Source of the DNA: Providencia sp. R33
GTDB lineage: Bacteria > Pseudomonadota > Gammaproteobacteria > Enterobacterales > Enterobacteriaceae
Length of the DNA stretch: 64,000 bases
Direction of reading: 5' to 3'
Assembly: GCF_019343475.1 (NCBI RefSeq)
Contig: NZ_CP072453.1
Location: 3,162,001 to 3,226,000 of the forward strand
Shown: one piece after another, positions 1 to 9,442 of the stretch
Layout: each line of letters opens with the position of its first letter
Numbering within the stretch: position 1 is the stretch's first letter
Notes under the pieces: model-generated
Told to the model about the DNA's origin: nothing
The model's database searches: none
The model's input: only the letters and a program-made list of their open reading frames with translations
Made by a program: the position numbers and the translations under genes

Positions 1-2857
1 CAATAGCAGTGTCAATTTTAGGGCGCCCCGCATTAGCCCCTTCTGGCTGGGTTTTGTTCAGTTTTTTCAGAAAATCAATTTCATCTTGTGTATTCCAACT
101 AATACCTTTCCCGCCGTTCCCTAATTTGTCCATTAATGGGCCAAGGGAGGTAAAACGCGCGTAAGTATTAGGGTAGTCACGTTCAACACAAATAATGTGC
201 GGCGCCGTTTTCCCTGGGATCAGGTCGCATTCGCCTTTTTTCCAATCTCTCACATCAAAAGGTTGAGCCATTTCGGCTTTACTATCGTGCTGGATAGGCA
301 ATGTGACGACATCGGTTTCTTTGCCTAGATGGCCAACACTGACGTCGGAGAAAGCTTTAGCGATGCCTTTGTAGATTTCCCAATCACTTTTTGATTCCCA
401 AGCAGGGTCAACCGCAGCGGATAACGGGTGAATAAACGGATGCATATCCGAGGTATTCATATCGTCTTTTTCATACCAAGTGGCAGTTGGTAAAATCACA
501 TCTGAGAACAGGCAGGTGCTCGACATTCTGAAATCGAGAGTCACCACTAAGTCCACTTTCCCTTGTGCCGCTGTATCTTGCCATTCCACCTCTTCCGGTT
601 TCACGCCACCTTGTTGACCTAAGTCTTTGCCTTGAATACCATTTTCAGTACCTAGCAAATATTTCAATAAATATTCATGGCCTTTCCCTGCGGAACCCAA
701 TAAGTTTGAGCGCCAAATAAACAGGTTACGTGGGAAGTTTTGTGGGTCATCTGGCTGTTCTGCCGCAAAACGAATATTGCCGTCTTTCAATTGCTTAACG
801 GTGTAATCCACAGGGGAAAGCCCTGCGTCTTGTGCCTGTTTAGCAATATTGGTTGGGTTAACACTTAACTGCGGTGCTGATGGCAACCAACCCATTCTTT
901 CCGCACGCACGTTCATGTCCACTAAACTGCCGCTGAATGCTTTTTTATCCGCTAAAGGTGAAAGTAATTCTTCCGTCCCTACGGTTTCATAACGCCATTG
1001 GCTTGAATGGTTATAGAAAAATGATGTGCTGTTCATATGGCGTGGTGGGCGCTGCCAATCAAGGCCAAAAGCCAGTGGCATCCAACCTGTTTGTGGGCGC
1101 AATTTTTCTTGCCCAACATAGTGTGACCAACCGCCGCCACTTTGCCCCACACAGCCGCAGAAAATCAGCATGTTGATAATGGCGCGGTAAGTCATGTCCA
1201 TGTGGTACCAGTGGTTGATACCCGCCCCGACAATCACCATGGCGCGACCATGCGTTTTCTCTGCGGTATCCGCAAATTCACGGGCGATACGAATGATATC
1301 TTGGCGGCTCACTCCTGTGACTTTTTCAGCCCATGCAGGGGAATACGCTTTCATATCATCGTAATCAACAGCACAGTTTTCATCACCGAAACCACGGTCA
1401 ATACCGTAGTTAGCGAGCATCAAATCATACACGCTAGTGACCAGTGACTCGCTGCCATCGGCAAGCTGAATACGTTTCGCGGGTAATTTGTGCAGTAAAA
1501 CGTCTTTCAGTTCAACGCTTTGGAAATGTTCGCTTTCTAAGCCCCCAAAGTATGGGAAGCCAACCTCAACAAACTCATCGTGCGTGTCTGCAAGGCTGAG
1601 TTGCATTTTGATCTGGTGCGCATCTTGCCCTGCGCGCGGTTCTAAGTTCCATTTTTGGCTGTCATCCCAACGGAATCCCATCGAACCTTGAGGTGCACAC
1701 AGTGCCCCAGTTTCTTCATCAATCGCGATAGTTTTCCATTCGGCATTTTTCTCTTCGCCTAAAGAATCAACCAGATCTGAAGCGCGTAGCATGCGCCCAG
1801 CAACATAGCTACCGTTTTCATGTTTATCGAGCATTACCAACATCGGCATATCGGTGTAGGTGCGAACATATTCACGGAAATATTCCGCTTCACGTTTGAC
1901 GTGGAACTCATTAAGGATGACATGCCCCATCGCCATCGCCATTGCGCTGTCTGTCCCTTGTTTTGGGTTCAGCCAATGGTCGCAGAATTTAGTGATTTCT
2001 GCGTAGTCAGGCGTGACAGCAACAGTTTTCGTCCCTTTGTAGCGGACTTCTGCAAAGAAGTGAGCATCTGGCGTACGGGTTTGCGGGACGTTCGAGCCCC
2101 AAGCAATAATATAGGATGAGTTATACCAGTCCGCGGATTCAGGCACATCCGTTTGTTCGCCCCACGTCATTGGAGATGCTGGCGGCAAGTCGCAGTACCA
2201 ATCGTAGAAGCTCAGGCAAGCACCACCAATGAGGGATAAATAACGGGCGCCTGATGCATAAGACACCATCGACATCGCAGGGATTGGTGAAAAACCGACA
2301 ATGCGGTCTGGGCCAAATTCTTTAATCGTCGCCACGTTCGCGGCTGCGATTAATTCGTTCACTTCCTGCCAGCTTGAGCGCACAAAACCACCGCGGCCAC
2401 GGGCTTGTTTGTAACTCTGCGCTTTTTCTGAGTCGCTAATGATGGATAACCATGCCGCGACAGGGTCTTGGTGCTCCGCTTTTGCATCGCGCCATAATTT
2501 CAGTAAACGCTTACGCATCATCGGGTATTTCACGCGGTTTGCGCTGTATAAATACCATGAATAACTGGCACCACGCGGGCAACCACGTGGTTCGTGGTCA
2601 GGTAAATCTGGGCGAGTGCGAGGGTAGTCGGTTTGTTGTGTTTCCCACGTCACAAGGCCATTTTTGACGTAAATCTTCCAGCTACATGAACCTGTACAGT
2701 TAACGCCGTGGGTAGAACGCACGACTTTATCGTGCTGCCAGCGGCTGCGGTAACCATCTTCCCAATCACGATTAACATTGAGCTCTTGCCCATGACCGCC
2801 TGCGAAGGTATCACCCAGCTGCTTAAAATAACGAAATCTGTCTAAAAATTTGCTCAT
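1..2857 (-). CDS. narG: Respiratory nitrate reductase alpha subunit NarG (partial)
   Basis: Catalytic molybdopterin subunit of membrane-bound nitrate reductase A, which reduces nitrate to nitrite with electrons from NarH/NarI. The reading frame starts with ATG at 2857 (MSKFLDRFRYFKQLG) behind a GGAGG ribosome site and runs open to the window edge, giving about 952 of the roughly 1247 residues of the E. coli protein. The ligands of the N-terminal iron-sulfur cluster are visible: His50, Cys54, Cys58 and Cys93. The sequence also has the conserved GACLSFYDWYCDLPPASP segment. It lies 69 bp downstream of narK on the same strand, the usual narK-narGHJI order, so narHJI should follow outside the window. 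Identity is very secure; only the C-terminus is missing because of the window boundary. Confidence 0.97.
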   Translation of the reverse strand, partial: MSKFLDRFRYFKQLGDTFAGGHGQELNVNRDWEDGYRSRWQHDKVVRSTHGVNCTGSCSWKIYVKNGLVTWETQQTDYPRTRPDLPDHEPRGCPRGASYSWYLYSANRVKYPMMRKRLLKLWRDAKAEHQDPVAAWLSIISDSEKAQSYKQARGRGGFVRSSWQEVNELIAAANVATIKEFGPDRIVGFSPIPAMSMVSYASGARYLSLIGGACLSFYDWYCDLPPASPMTWGEQTDVPESADWYNSSYIIAWGSNVPQTRTPDAHFFAEVRYKGTKTVAVTPDYAEITKFCDHWLNPKQGTDSAMAMAMGHVILNEFHVKREAEYFREYVRTYTDMPMLVMLDKHENGSYVAGRMLRASDLVDSLGEEKNAEWKTIAIDEETGALCAPQGSMGFRWDDSQKWNLEPRAGQDAHQIKMQLSLADTHDEFVEVGFPYFGGLESEHFQSVELKDVLLHKLPAKRIQLADGSESLVTSVYDLMLANYGIDRGFGDENCAVDYDDMKAYSPAWAEKVTGVSRQDIIRIAREFADTAEKTHGRAMVIVGAGINHWYHMDMTYRAIINMLIFCGCVGQSGGGWSHYVGQEKLRPQTGWMPLAFGLDWQRPPRHMNSTSFFYNHSSQWRYETVGTEELLSPLADKKAFSGSLVDMNVRAERMGWLPSAPQLSVNPTNIAKQAQDAGLSPVDYTVKQLKDGNIRFAAEQPDDPQNFPRNLFIWRSNLLGSAGKGHEYLLKYLLGTENGIQGKDLGQQGGVKPEEVEWQDTAAQGKVDLVVTLDFRMSSTCLFSDVILPTATWYEKDDMNTSDMHPFIHPLSAAVDPAWESKSDWEIYKGIAKAFSDVSVGHLGKETDVVTLPIQHDSKAEMAQPFDVRDWKKGECDLIPGKTAPHIICVERDYPNTYARFTSLGPLMDKLGNGGKGISWNTQDEIDFLKKLNKTQPEGANAGRPKIDTAI

Positions 2858-2926
2858 TCGGATTGCCTCCAAAGAGACGGCGACCGCCGCCGTACATTGC
2901 TTAAAAAGGGTTTTTATTACTTGTTA

Positions 2927-4324
2927 TTATTTGTGGGTACGCCCGTAGACTAGCCACGTGATAAACACACAAGAGAGATAAAACACAAAGAACACTTTCA
3001 TGGCATCAGCGGGCGAACCCGTCAGGGTTAAAGACGTCCCAAAGGCTTTTGGAATGAAAAAGCCACCAATTGCGCCAATGGCAGAGATAAACCCAAGTGC
3101 TGCCGCACTTTCTGTTACTGCTTCTTTTTGCGCTTCTTGCTCTGAAGCGCCTCTTAATAAGGCTTTGTCCATGGTTAATTTACGGAAAACTACCGCAATC
3201 ATTTGGAATGTGGAGCCACTGCCTAACCCTGCCGTTAAGAACAGCACCATAAACACGCCATAAAATGCGCCGAAGGAGCCACCTTGGCCGTTTTCTGGCA
3301 AGGTGAAGAACAGCAGACCTGAGAAAATGGCCATGGCGATAAAGTTCAGGAACGTCACTTTGACGCCGCCAAAACGGTCAGACAGCATGCCGCCAAGTGG
3401 ACGGGCTAATGCGCCAAGGAATGGGCCAAAGAAGGCAAATTTCAAAATAACAATATCGGGGAACTGGGTTTTCGACAGCATGGCAAAGCCCGCGGAAAAA
3501 CCGATAAATGAACCAAATGTTGAGAGGTATAACAGGCTTAAAATCCACAGATGTCCCCGTTTCAAAACAGGAAGTTGCTGTTTTAAAGAGGCTTTATTGG
3601 CAGCCAAATCGTTCATGCCAAACCACGCCATCACCGTAAAAAACAGCAGGAATGGCACCCAAACCCACGCCGCATTTTCCAACCACAGCACTGAACCATC
3701 AGGCTGAACCGCCCCGGTTCCCCCTGCAAAAGTGAACACACCTACGCCGACAATAAACGGTGCAACTAGCTGCATCACGCTAACGCCTAGGTTTCCTAGG
3801 CCACCATTTAAGCCCAGTGCGCCACCTTGACGAGCTTTAGGGAAAAAGAAACTGATATTCGCCATGCTTGAGGCAAAGTTTGCCCCTGCAAAGCCACAAA
3901 GCAGGGAAATAATCACAAACACTTGGTATGGCGTTGTTGGGTCTTGAATCGCATAGCCCAACCAAATACACGGAATAATCAGGAATACGGTGCTAATTGC
4001 CGTCCAACGACGACCACCAAAGATAGGAATAACAAAAGAATAAGGCACGCGTAATAATGCACCTGAAACGGAAGGCAGTGCGGTTAATAGAAATAATTGG
4101 TCAGTGGTAAAATTAAAACCCACTTTATTTAAATTAACGGCAACCGCGCTAAATAACATCCATACACAGAATGCGAGCAACAAACACGGAATTGAAATCC
4201 ACAAATTGCGCTTAGCAATTCGCTGGCCGGTTTGCTGCCAAAATTGGCTTTCTTCAGGGCGCCAATCCTGAATAACGCCTTTTGGCTGCACAGCAGTATG
4301 ATTAACACTCTCTCGTTGAGACAT
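2927..4324 (-). CDS. narK: Nitrate/nitrite transporter NarK
   Basis: Major facilitator superfamily carrier that imports nitrate and exports nitrite across the inner membrane during nitrate respiration. At 465 residues it matches the usual NarK/NarU length (about 463). Twelve hydrophobic segments are visible, and the nitrate-signature region is present in the segment GLNGGLGNLGVSVMQL, with a second glycine-rich copy late in the protein (GFISAIGAIGGFFIP). The start ATG is followed by MSQRESVNHTAVQP. It is immediately upstream of narG and divergent from narX. The 334-bp upstream region has FNR- and NarL-type sites, suggesting anaerobic, nitrate-induced transcription. NarU is the only close alternative; the narG/narXL context favours NarK. 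Confidence 0.95.
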   Translation of the reverse strand: MSQRESVNHTAVQPKGVIQDWRPEESQFWQQTGQRIAKRNLWISIPCLLLAFCVWMLFSAVAVNLNKVGFNFTTDQLFLLTALPSVSGALLRVPYSFVIPIFGGRRWTAISTVFLIIPCIWLGYAIQDPTTPYQVFVIISLLCGFAGANFASSMANISFFFPKARQGGALGLNGGLGNLGVSVMQLVAPFIVGVGVFTFAGGTGAVQPDGSVLWLENAAWVWVPFLLFFTVMAWFGMNDLAANKASLKQQLPVLKRGHLWILSLLYLSTFGSFIGFSAGFAMLSKTQFPDIVILKFAFFGPFLGALARPLGGMLSDRFGGVKVTFLNFIAMAIFSGLLFFTLPENGQGGSFGAFYGVFMVLFLTAGLGSGSTFQMIAVVFRKLTMDKALLRGASEQEAQKEAVTESAAALGFISAIGAIGGFFIPKAFGTSLTLTGSPADAMKVFFVFYLSCVFITWLVYGRTHK

Positions 4325-4385
4325 AACTCACCCCGATAAATACGATTTTCTGAGCGCAGTGTGTGGCGAATAAGCCTGCATGAAG

Positions 4386-4399
4386 CTGATCTAAATCAA
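4386..4399 (-). promoter_or_regulatory. FNR-binding site upstream of narK
   Basis: CTGATCTAAATCAA differs from the FNR consensus TTGATnnnnATCAA only at the first base. Its centre is about 68 bp upstream of the narK start codon, consistent with an FNR-activated (class II) promoter. Site recognition is by eye; no footprint exists. Confidence 0.75.
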
Positions 4400-4401
4400 G
4401 G

Positions 4402-4415
4402 GAGATTTAAATCAA
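4402..4415 (-). promoter_or_regulatory. Second, weaker FNR-like site upstream of narK
   Basis: GAGATTTAAATCAA keeps 8 of the 10 consensus FNR positions and begins 16 bp beyond the stronger site. A tandem FNR arrangement is known for narK in E. coli, but with wider spacing, so this copy is tentative. Confidence 0.4.
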
Positions 4416-4445
4416 ATTTGGCGTAAAATTCAGACAGCCCACCAG

Positions 4446-4461
4446 AGGAGTACTAGGGGTA
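4446..4461 (-). promoter_or_regulatory. Two NarL heptamers upstream of narK
   Basis: On the minus strand TACCCCT (4455-4461) and TACTCCT (4446-4452) both fit the NarL heptamer TACYNMT exactly and lie in tandem, with 2 bp between them. They are upstream of the FNR site relative to narK, the same order as in the E. coli narK control region, and would mediate nitrate induction. Confidence 0.65.
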
Positions 4462-4658
4462 GTATCAATTAACTTATTGAATATAAACAAATAACATTAA
4501 TCATTAAAAACACTTATTGATGAGATTTTTAGCAAAAATACTCAGTGAGATATTAGGGAGTAATACCGAAGTGGCATATTCAATTTTGTCGAATAGAGGA
4601 ACAATAATAGCGTTATAAAAAATATTGAATAATGATGCAATGGAATTAAGGATTATGT

Positions 4659-6386
4659 ATGCCAACTGCGAACCGTCGATTTTCAATCATTAACCAAGTT
4701 ATTGGCTTAATGTTATTGATTGCCGTACTCGGTATTATTGGCATGACAATTTCCAACCAAATGATTATTAGCGTGCAAGGGAACGCTCACGCAATAAATA
4801 AATCAGGGTCGCTAAGAATGCAAAGTTATCACTTGCTTTCATTAACGCCACTCAATACCTATTCGGATGTTTATCTGAATGAACTTGAACGTGATTTATT
4901 AAGTCCTGAATTAACCCAAGTGGTCGAAATTGAAAATTTAACGCCCCTATTTAGCGAGCTTCACCAATATTGGCTAAACGGTTTAAGACCTGCGCTAGCA
5001 AAAGCCACTTCCCCCAATGATGCACGCTTTGAGGTTATCACTTTTGTTAATAAAATCGATGAGTTAGTAAAAAGTATCGACGAAAAAACAGAACGTAAAA
5101 TGACCTATGTTGCCATGACGCAAATGGTATTTATCGGCCTCGTTTCCCTATTATTACTCTTCACTATTTGCCATTTTAGAAAGAAAATTTATTACCCTTG
5201 GCTGAAACTGTTAAATATGGTGAATGCGATTAGCCATCGGGATTTTAGCCAACGTTATCCAACGTATAAAAAACACGATGAGCTTAGCGCCCTTGGGCAA
5301 ACATTAAACCAAATGTCTGACGAATTAGCACAAAGTTACCATCAATTAGAATCTCGCGTTGAAGAAAAAACAGCAGATTTACAGAATAAAAACAAAGTAT
5401 TGCTGTACCTGTATCAATCGAATCGTACTTTGCATTCCATTGACCCATTGGCGGTACGACTGGAAAAAGTACTGGTGGAGCTGCAAAACCTAACACCCCT
5501 TAAAAATATCAGCTTGCGGCTATATGAAGAAAATAACGATACCTATTTTCATGACATCCACTGTGGTGAATTTCCAACCTCTGAAAGCGTGGAACATTCA
5601 ACAGTATTATCGTGGGATATCTCCGATAATTTACACCGCTATGGGGCTATTCTAGCCGAGATCCCAATAGATAGGCCTTTATCTGATGAGCAAAATAATT
5701 TAGTGCTGATGTTGGTCAAACAAATCACTGGCATGTTAGCAATGGCGCACCAATTAGAGCAGCAACAACAATTGCTAATTATGGATGAACGCTCGGCAAT
5801 CGCCAGAGAACTCCATGACTCTATTGCTCAATCGTTATCATGTTTAAAAATGCAAATTAGTTATCTGCAAATGCAGCCTGAATCCTTGCCTAATAAACAG
5901 CAAGATTTACTCAATGAAATGCGCAATGAAATTAATTCTGCTTATAGCCAATTACGTGAATTATTAACCACCTTTAGGTTAAAACTCACTGAACCGGGTT
6001 TATTACCCTCTTTGGAAAGTACCCTCAGTGAATTTAGCCAACGTGTTGGCTTTAAAATAGATTTGAATTACCAAATTCCAGCGAAAAGTATTTCGCCGCA
6101 CCAAGCTATTCATATCATACAGATAATCCGAGAAGCCTTGAGTAATATTCTCAAGCATGCCAATGCAAATTGGTCGCAAGTTTCGTTATTCGAAAATTCA
6201 GGCGTTATCACCATCACCATTGAAGATAATGGTGATGGCATTCAACCCCAGCCCACAAAAAATAACCATTATGGGCTGATTATCATGAGGGAAAGGGCTC
6301 TGAGCTTAAACGGGGAGTACCAAATTACACCTCGCGTTCAGGGGGGAACGATAGTCAGCGTCACATTCCCACTCGCTGTGGCTTAA
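4659..6386 (+). CDS. narX: Nitrate/nitrite sensor histidine kinase NarX
   Basis: Membrane sensor that autophosphorylates on binding nitrate or nitrite in the periplasm and phosphorylates NarL. Of 575 residues, transmembrane segments lie near 13-36 and 150-172, flanking the periplasmic sensor. The nitrate-binding P-box is clear around residues 42-60 (NAHAINKSGSLRMQSYHLL). A HAMP region follows (about 173-225), then a central linker domain. The HisKA_3 motif ARELHDSIAQSLSCLK carries the phospho-acceptor His386, and the ATPase lobe shows SNILKHAN, EDNGDG and HYGLIIMRERA. narL starts 21 bp after the stop. P-box spelling and the narL partner favour NarX over NarQ. It is divergent from narK, as in E. 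coli. Confidence 0.95.
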   Translation: MPTANRRFSIINQVIGLMLLIAVLGIIGMTISNQMIISVQGNAHAINKSGSLRMQSYHLLSLTPLNTYSDVYLNELERDLLSPELTQVVEIENLTPLFSELHQYWLNGLRPALAKATSPNDARFEVITFVNKIDELVKSIDEKTERKMTYVAMTQMVFIGLVSLLLLFTICHFRKKIYYPWLKLLNMVNAISHRDFSQRYPTYKKHDELSALGQTLNQMSDELAQSYHQLESRVEEKTADLQNKNKVLLYLYQSNRTLHSIDPLAVRLEKVLVELQNLTPLKNISLRLYEENNDTYFHDIHCGEFPTSESVEHSTVLSWDISDNLHRYGAILAEIPIDRPLSDEQNNLVLMLVKQITGMLAMAHQLEQQQQLLIMDERSAIARELHDSIAQSLSCLKMQISYLQMQPESLPNKQQDLLNEMRNEINSAYSQLRELLTTFRLKLTEPGLLPSLESTLSEFSQRVGFKIDLNYQIPAKSISPHQAIHIIQIIREALSNILKHANANWSQVSLFENSGVITITIEDNGDGIQPQPTKNNHYGLIIMRERALSLNGEYQITPRVQGGTIVSVTFPLAVA

Positions 6387-6407
6387 TTAAATTGGAGTTA
6401 CGTGTTG

Positions 6408-7064
6408 ATGGAAAGCAAAAATATCACGACTGGGCAATCCACTATTTTACTCATTGATGATCATCCTATGCTGCGCAATGGCGTTAAACAACTAATCAGT
6501 TTAGAACCAACCTTGCAGGTGATAGGAGAAGCAGATAACGGCGAAACAGGTATTAAACTTGCCGAAGAATATGACCCTGATTTAATCCTATTAGATTTAA
6601 ATATGCCAGGAATGAACGGGTTTGAAGTTCTCAGTAATTTACGTAGTCGCGAACTTTCTGGCCGCATTATTTTATTCACCGTTTCTAATTATGGTGAAGA
6701 TTTAATTAATGCACTAAAACACGGTGCTGATGGTTATTTATTAAAGGATATGGAACCCGAAAAACTGATTGTTGCATTGAAAGAAGCCGCCAGCGGTAAA
6801 ATGGTAGTCAGCCCAACGTTAGCCTCTGTTTTAGCTGAATCATTAAGAGATAACCGCGCATCGACAGATCATAATTTAACGGCGCTCACCCCAAGAGAAA
6901 CCCATATATTGGATTTAATCTCACAGGGTTTATCCAATAAACAAATTGCCAATAAATTAACTATTACGGAAAGTACCGTTAAAGTGCATGTGAAGCATTT
7001 GCTGAAAAAACTTAATTTAAAATCGCGCGTTGAAGCCGCGATTTGGGTTTTACAGCAAAAGTAA
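6408..7064 (+). CDS. narL: Nitrate/nitrite response regulator NarL
   Basis: DNA-binding response regulator that activates nitrate respiration genes and represses alternative anaerobic pathways. The receiver domain occupies about residues 12-130, with the phosphorylation Asp63 in LILLDLNMPG and the switch-region Lys in YLLKDMEP. A LuxR-type helix-turn-helix follows (LTPRETHILDLISQGLSNKQIANKL...TVKVHVKHLLKKL). The frame is open from a GTG at 6402, but the ATG at 6408 sits 10 nt after GGAG and gives an N-terminus comparable to E. coli NarL (218 residues here, 216 there); the upstream GTG/TTG codons remain possible. It forms an operon with narX and converges on the cdaR-like gene, with only 12 bp between stop codons. 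Confidence 0.94.
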   Translation: MESKNITTGQSTILLIDDHPMLRNGVKQLISLEPTLQVIGEADNGETGIKLAEEYDPDLILLDLNMPGMNGFEVLSNLRSRELSGRIILFTVSNYGEDLINALKHGADGYLLKDMEPEKLIVALKEAASGKMVVSPTLASVLAESLRDNRASTDHNLTALTPRETHILDLISQGLSNKQIANKLTITESTVKVHVKHLLKKLNLKSRVEAAIWVLQQK

Positions 7065-7076
7065 CCGACTGATTTA

Positions 7077-8231
7077 TTAGGTTAATGCATCTAGCCATGG
7101 CTGCTGTTTTGGATAACGCCGACGGTAGCCATGCATTGCCACGGACAATTGAATTAAATCAGTAAATTTTGTCGGGTCGAGCCCCGTTTGCTTTTTGATT
7201 TGTTGTAACCGATAACTTAGCGTGTTGCGGTGGATGCCAAGCTGCAAAGCGGTATTCCCAATTTCACCATTTTGCGATAAAAACAGCTCTAACGTTTCTA
7301 ACAAGCTTTCCCCTGAGTCATGCAATAAAATCTTGTTGCAAATGTCCAAAAAGAAATTAAATAAGTAACTGTTTTCTAACTCATTAAACAAACAAAATGA
7401 GGCCATTTCTTTAAATAAGAAAACCTGTTTCTCAGGGACGGTTTGGCGGCCAACATCAATTACTGAGCGCGCAAAATGCACTGCATCACGTACATGTTCT
7501 TCGCTATCTGCTTGCACGCCAACGCCAATATAATACTGGCTCAATTGGCTATCCAAAATAAAATGTAAATTAGGGATAAACGATTCATTTTGATAGTGTT
7601 TTGAGGGAAATAACATCAAAACTTCACGGCTGTTGAGTAGCAGTACATCACTTTTTTCCATCGCCGATAATTCGGTAATAATGGTATCTAGAATTTCAGG
7701 GCGATATTGTATAGCTTCAATATTAATAATCACTGGAATAGTCGGTAGCGAAAACGAAAAACCAGAATTATGCAGCTTTAATAATGCACTTCGCCCCTGA
7801 ATGGGCGTGGTACTTTCAATAAACTGTACAAATAACATATCCCGCAAACGGTGCTGCCAATTGATACTGCGACGTTCAATCTCTTGCTTAATCAATAGTT
7901 CTGCCGTGAGAATGGCTAGCTCAGCATAACGCTGAATAACCACAGGATCGCCGCTAACACCAATCACTAACTCCACCTTGTCTGCCACGATGATCGGGTG
8001 ATTGATCCCCGGTGCAACATTGGAATATGCGCGCGCTTCATTTTCATTGTAGATGGTGATCCGTTTGCCGCAACGGATCACTTCCACTGCGGCTTCATGA
8101 GTTTCACCAATACGTTTTTTTTCACCTGAGGCGATAATCACGCCCTGACTGTTAATCACATTGACGTTGTGGTGGATAATCCCCATTGCACGCATGACAA
8201 TATCATTGGCTAATTTTTCAGTCAGTAGCAT
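7077..8231 (-). CDS. cdaR: CdaR-type sugar-diacid/glycerate regulator
   Basis: Transcriptional activator related to E. coli CdaR (SdaR), which responds to glycerate and controls glucarate/galactarate/glycerate genes. The 384 residues match the family length (385). An N-terminal sugar-diacid-recognition domain (about 5-135, starting LLTEKLANDIVMRAMGIIHHNVNVI) is followed by a middle GGDEF-like PucR region and a C-terminal PucR-type helix-turn-helix with the hallmark LGIHRNTLSYRLQQI near residue 330. It is the last gene of a three-gene minus-strand operon, 14 bp after the glycerate kinase, so it is probably autoregulated with its targets. Gene-symbol orthology is inferred from architecture and partner genes. 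Confidence 0.85.
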   Translation of the reverse strand: MLLTEKLANDIVMRAMGIIHHNVNVINSQGVIIASGEKKRIGETHEAAVEVIRCGKRITIYNENEARAYSNVAPGINHPIIVADKVELVIGVSGDPVVIQRYAELAILTAELLIKQEIERRSINWQHRLRDMLFVQFIESTTPIQGRSALLKLHNSGFSFSLPTIPVIINIEAIQYRPEILDTIITELSAMEKSDVLLLNSREVLMLFPSKHYQNESFIPNLHFILDSQLSQYYIGVGVQADSEEHVRDAVHFARSVIDVGRQTVPEKQVFLFKEMASFCLFNELENSYLFNFFLDICNKILLHDSGESLLETLELFLSQNGEIGNTALQLGIHRNTLSYRLQQIKKQTGLDPTKFTDLIQLSVAMHGYRRRYPKQQPWLDALT

Positions 8232-8245
8232 ATTACCGCCTCATC

Positions 8246-9409
8246 TTATTGTTTTATTGACTTCTTTTGGCTTGATAATACCGTTCTTAGCAAGTTTTCA
8301 GCGGTATCCGCCAAGTAGCGTTCTCCGTTAACCATTGCTTGTTCTAAAGAGACAGGGCCTGGGCACAGTGACCACATCGCGGTGATGCCATGTTGGTACA
8401 AAATTCGGCTATCTTCGCTGTATCCACCGCATAAAGCAATTGTCGGCACGCCATAGCGACTTGCCATTCGAGCAACACCGACAGGGGCTTTACCATTCGC
8501 ACTTTGGCTGTCCATTCGCCCTTCTCCAACCACGACTAAATCTGCTTGTTGGATATAAGCCTCTGCCCCCAATAACCCCAAAACAAGGTCGATACCTTTT
8601 TCGAGCTTGGCATCCACGAACCAACGTAGCCCAGCACCTAAGCCCCCCGCCGCCCCACTACCCGCCTCGGCAGAGACGTCTTTCCCTAGGGTGTTCGACA
8701 TTAATTGGGCATAGTGCCTCATACCCGCTTCCAACTGGTCGAGCATTGCACTATCAGCGCCTTTTTGTGGGCCATAGATATACGTTGCCCCATTTTTACC
8801 CAGCAACGGGTTTTCTACATCACAAGATACGCTAAATTCAACGGCCTTCGTACGGGGATCAAACTTATCCAACACAATTTTTGCGATATTAATGAGATTC
8901 TCACCATTTATTGGCGAGCTCATTAATTGATTGTTTTCATCGTAAAATTGAGCGCCTAGTGCTTGTGCAAAGCCCGCCCCGCCATCGTTTGTTGCACTTC
9001 CGCCAATGCCAATAATAATGCGGTTGCACCCCAAATCGAGGGCGTATTTAACCATCTCCCCCAAACCGTATGTCGAGGCTTTTTCGGCATGGCGAAGCTC
9101 AGGTTTGACAAGCTCTAAACCGCTACTTTGAGCCATTTCAATAAAGGCGGTTTTTCCTTCCAACACTAATAACCGCGCATCAACTTTGCTGCCATAGGGC
9201 CCAGTACACGTCAATATGTAAGGCGTTACACCAGATAAAACCGGACTATGCTCTAGTGACTCCAACAGGCCTTCTCCGCCATCAGATATGGGCAATAATG
9301 TCATATCCAAATCGGAGGATACACGCTTGAAACCCTCAGCAACTGCTTGGCATGCAAGCTGTGCTGAGCAACTTCCTTTAAAGGAATCAAGTGCGATAAC
9401 AATTTTCAT
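8246..9409 (-). CDS. glxK: Glycerate 2-kinase (GarK/GlxK family)
   Basis: Phosphorylates D-glycerate with ATP to 2-phosphoglycerate, feeding lower glycolysis. The sequence has the family start MKIVIALDSFKGSCSAQLACQA, the PISDGGEG motif, the conserved GIGGSATNDGGAG segment and GEGRMDSQSANGKAPVGVA, over 387 residues (family about 381). The start is supported by GGAAAG upstream. It lies between an organic-acid carrier and a CdaR-type regulator, consistent with uptake and use of glycerate or a glycerate-yielding sugar acid. GarK and GlxK cannot be told apart by eye, so the symbol is a family assignment. Confidence 0.9.
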   Translation of the reverse strand: MKIVIALDSFKGSCSAQLACQAVAEGFKRVSSDLDMTLLPISDGGEGLLESLEHSPVLSGVTPYILTCTGPYGSKVDARLLVLEGKTAFIEMAQSSGLELVKPELRHAEKASTYGLGEMVKYALDLGCNRIIIGIGGSATNDGGAGFAQALGAQFYDENNQLMSSPINGENLINIAKIVLDKFDPRTKAVEFSVSCDVENPLLGKNGATYIYGPQKGADSAMLDQLEAGMRHYAQLMSNTLGKDVSAEAGSGAAGGLGAGLRWFVDAKLEKGIDLVLGLLGAEAYIQQADLVVVGEGRMDSQSANGKAPVGVARMASRYGVPTIALCGGYSEDSRILYQHGITAMWSLCPGPVSLEQAMVNGERYLADTAENLLRTVLSSQKKSIKQ

Positions 9410-9442
9410 GTAAACTTTCCTATTGTAAATGGCGATGTTGAG

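Noticed and set aside
937..2667. Several plus-strand frames of 67-101 codons
   Set aside because: They are antisense to the well-conserved narG and show no family resemblance or ribosome sites.
4504..4686. A 60-codon minus-strand frame between narK and narX
   Set aside because: It overlaps the narX start and has no homology or ribosome site; the region is regulatory.
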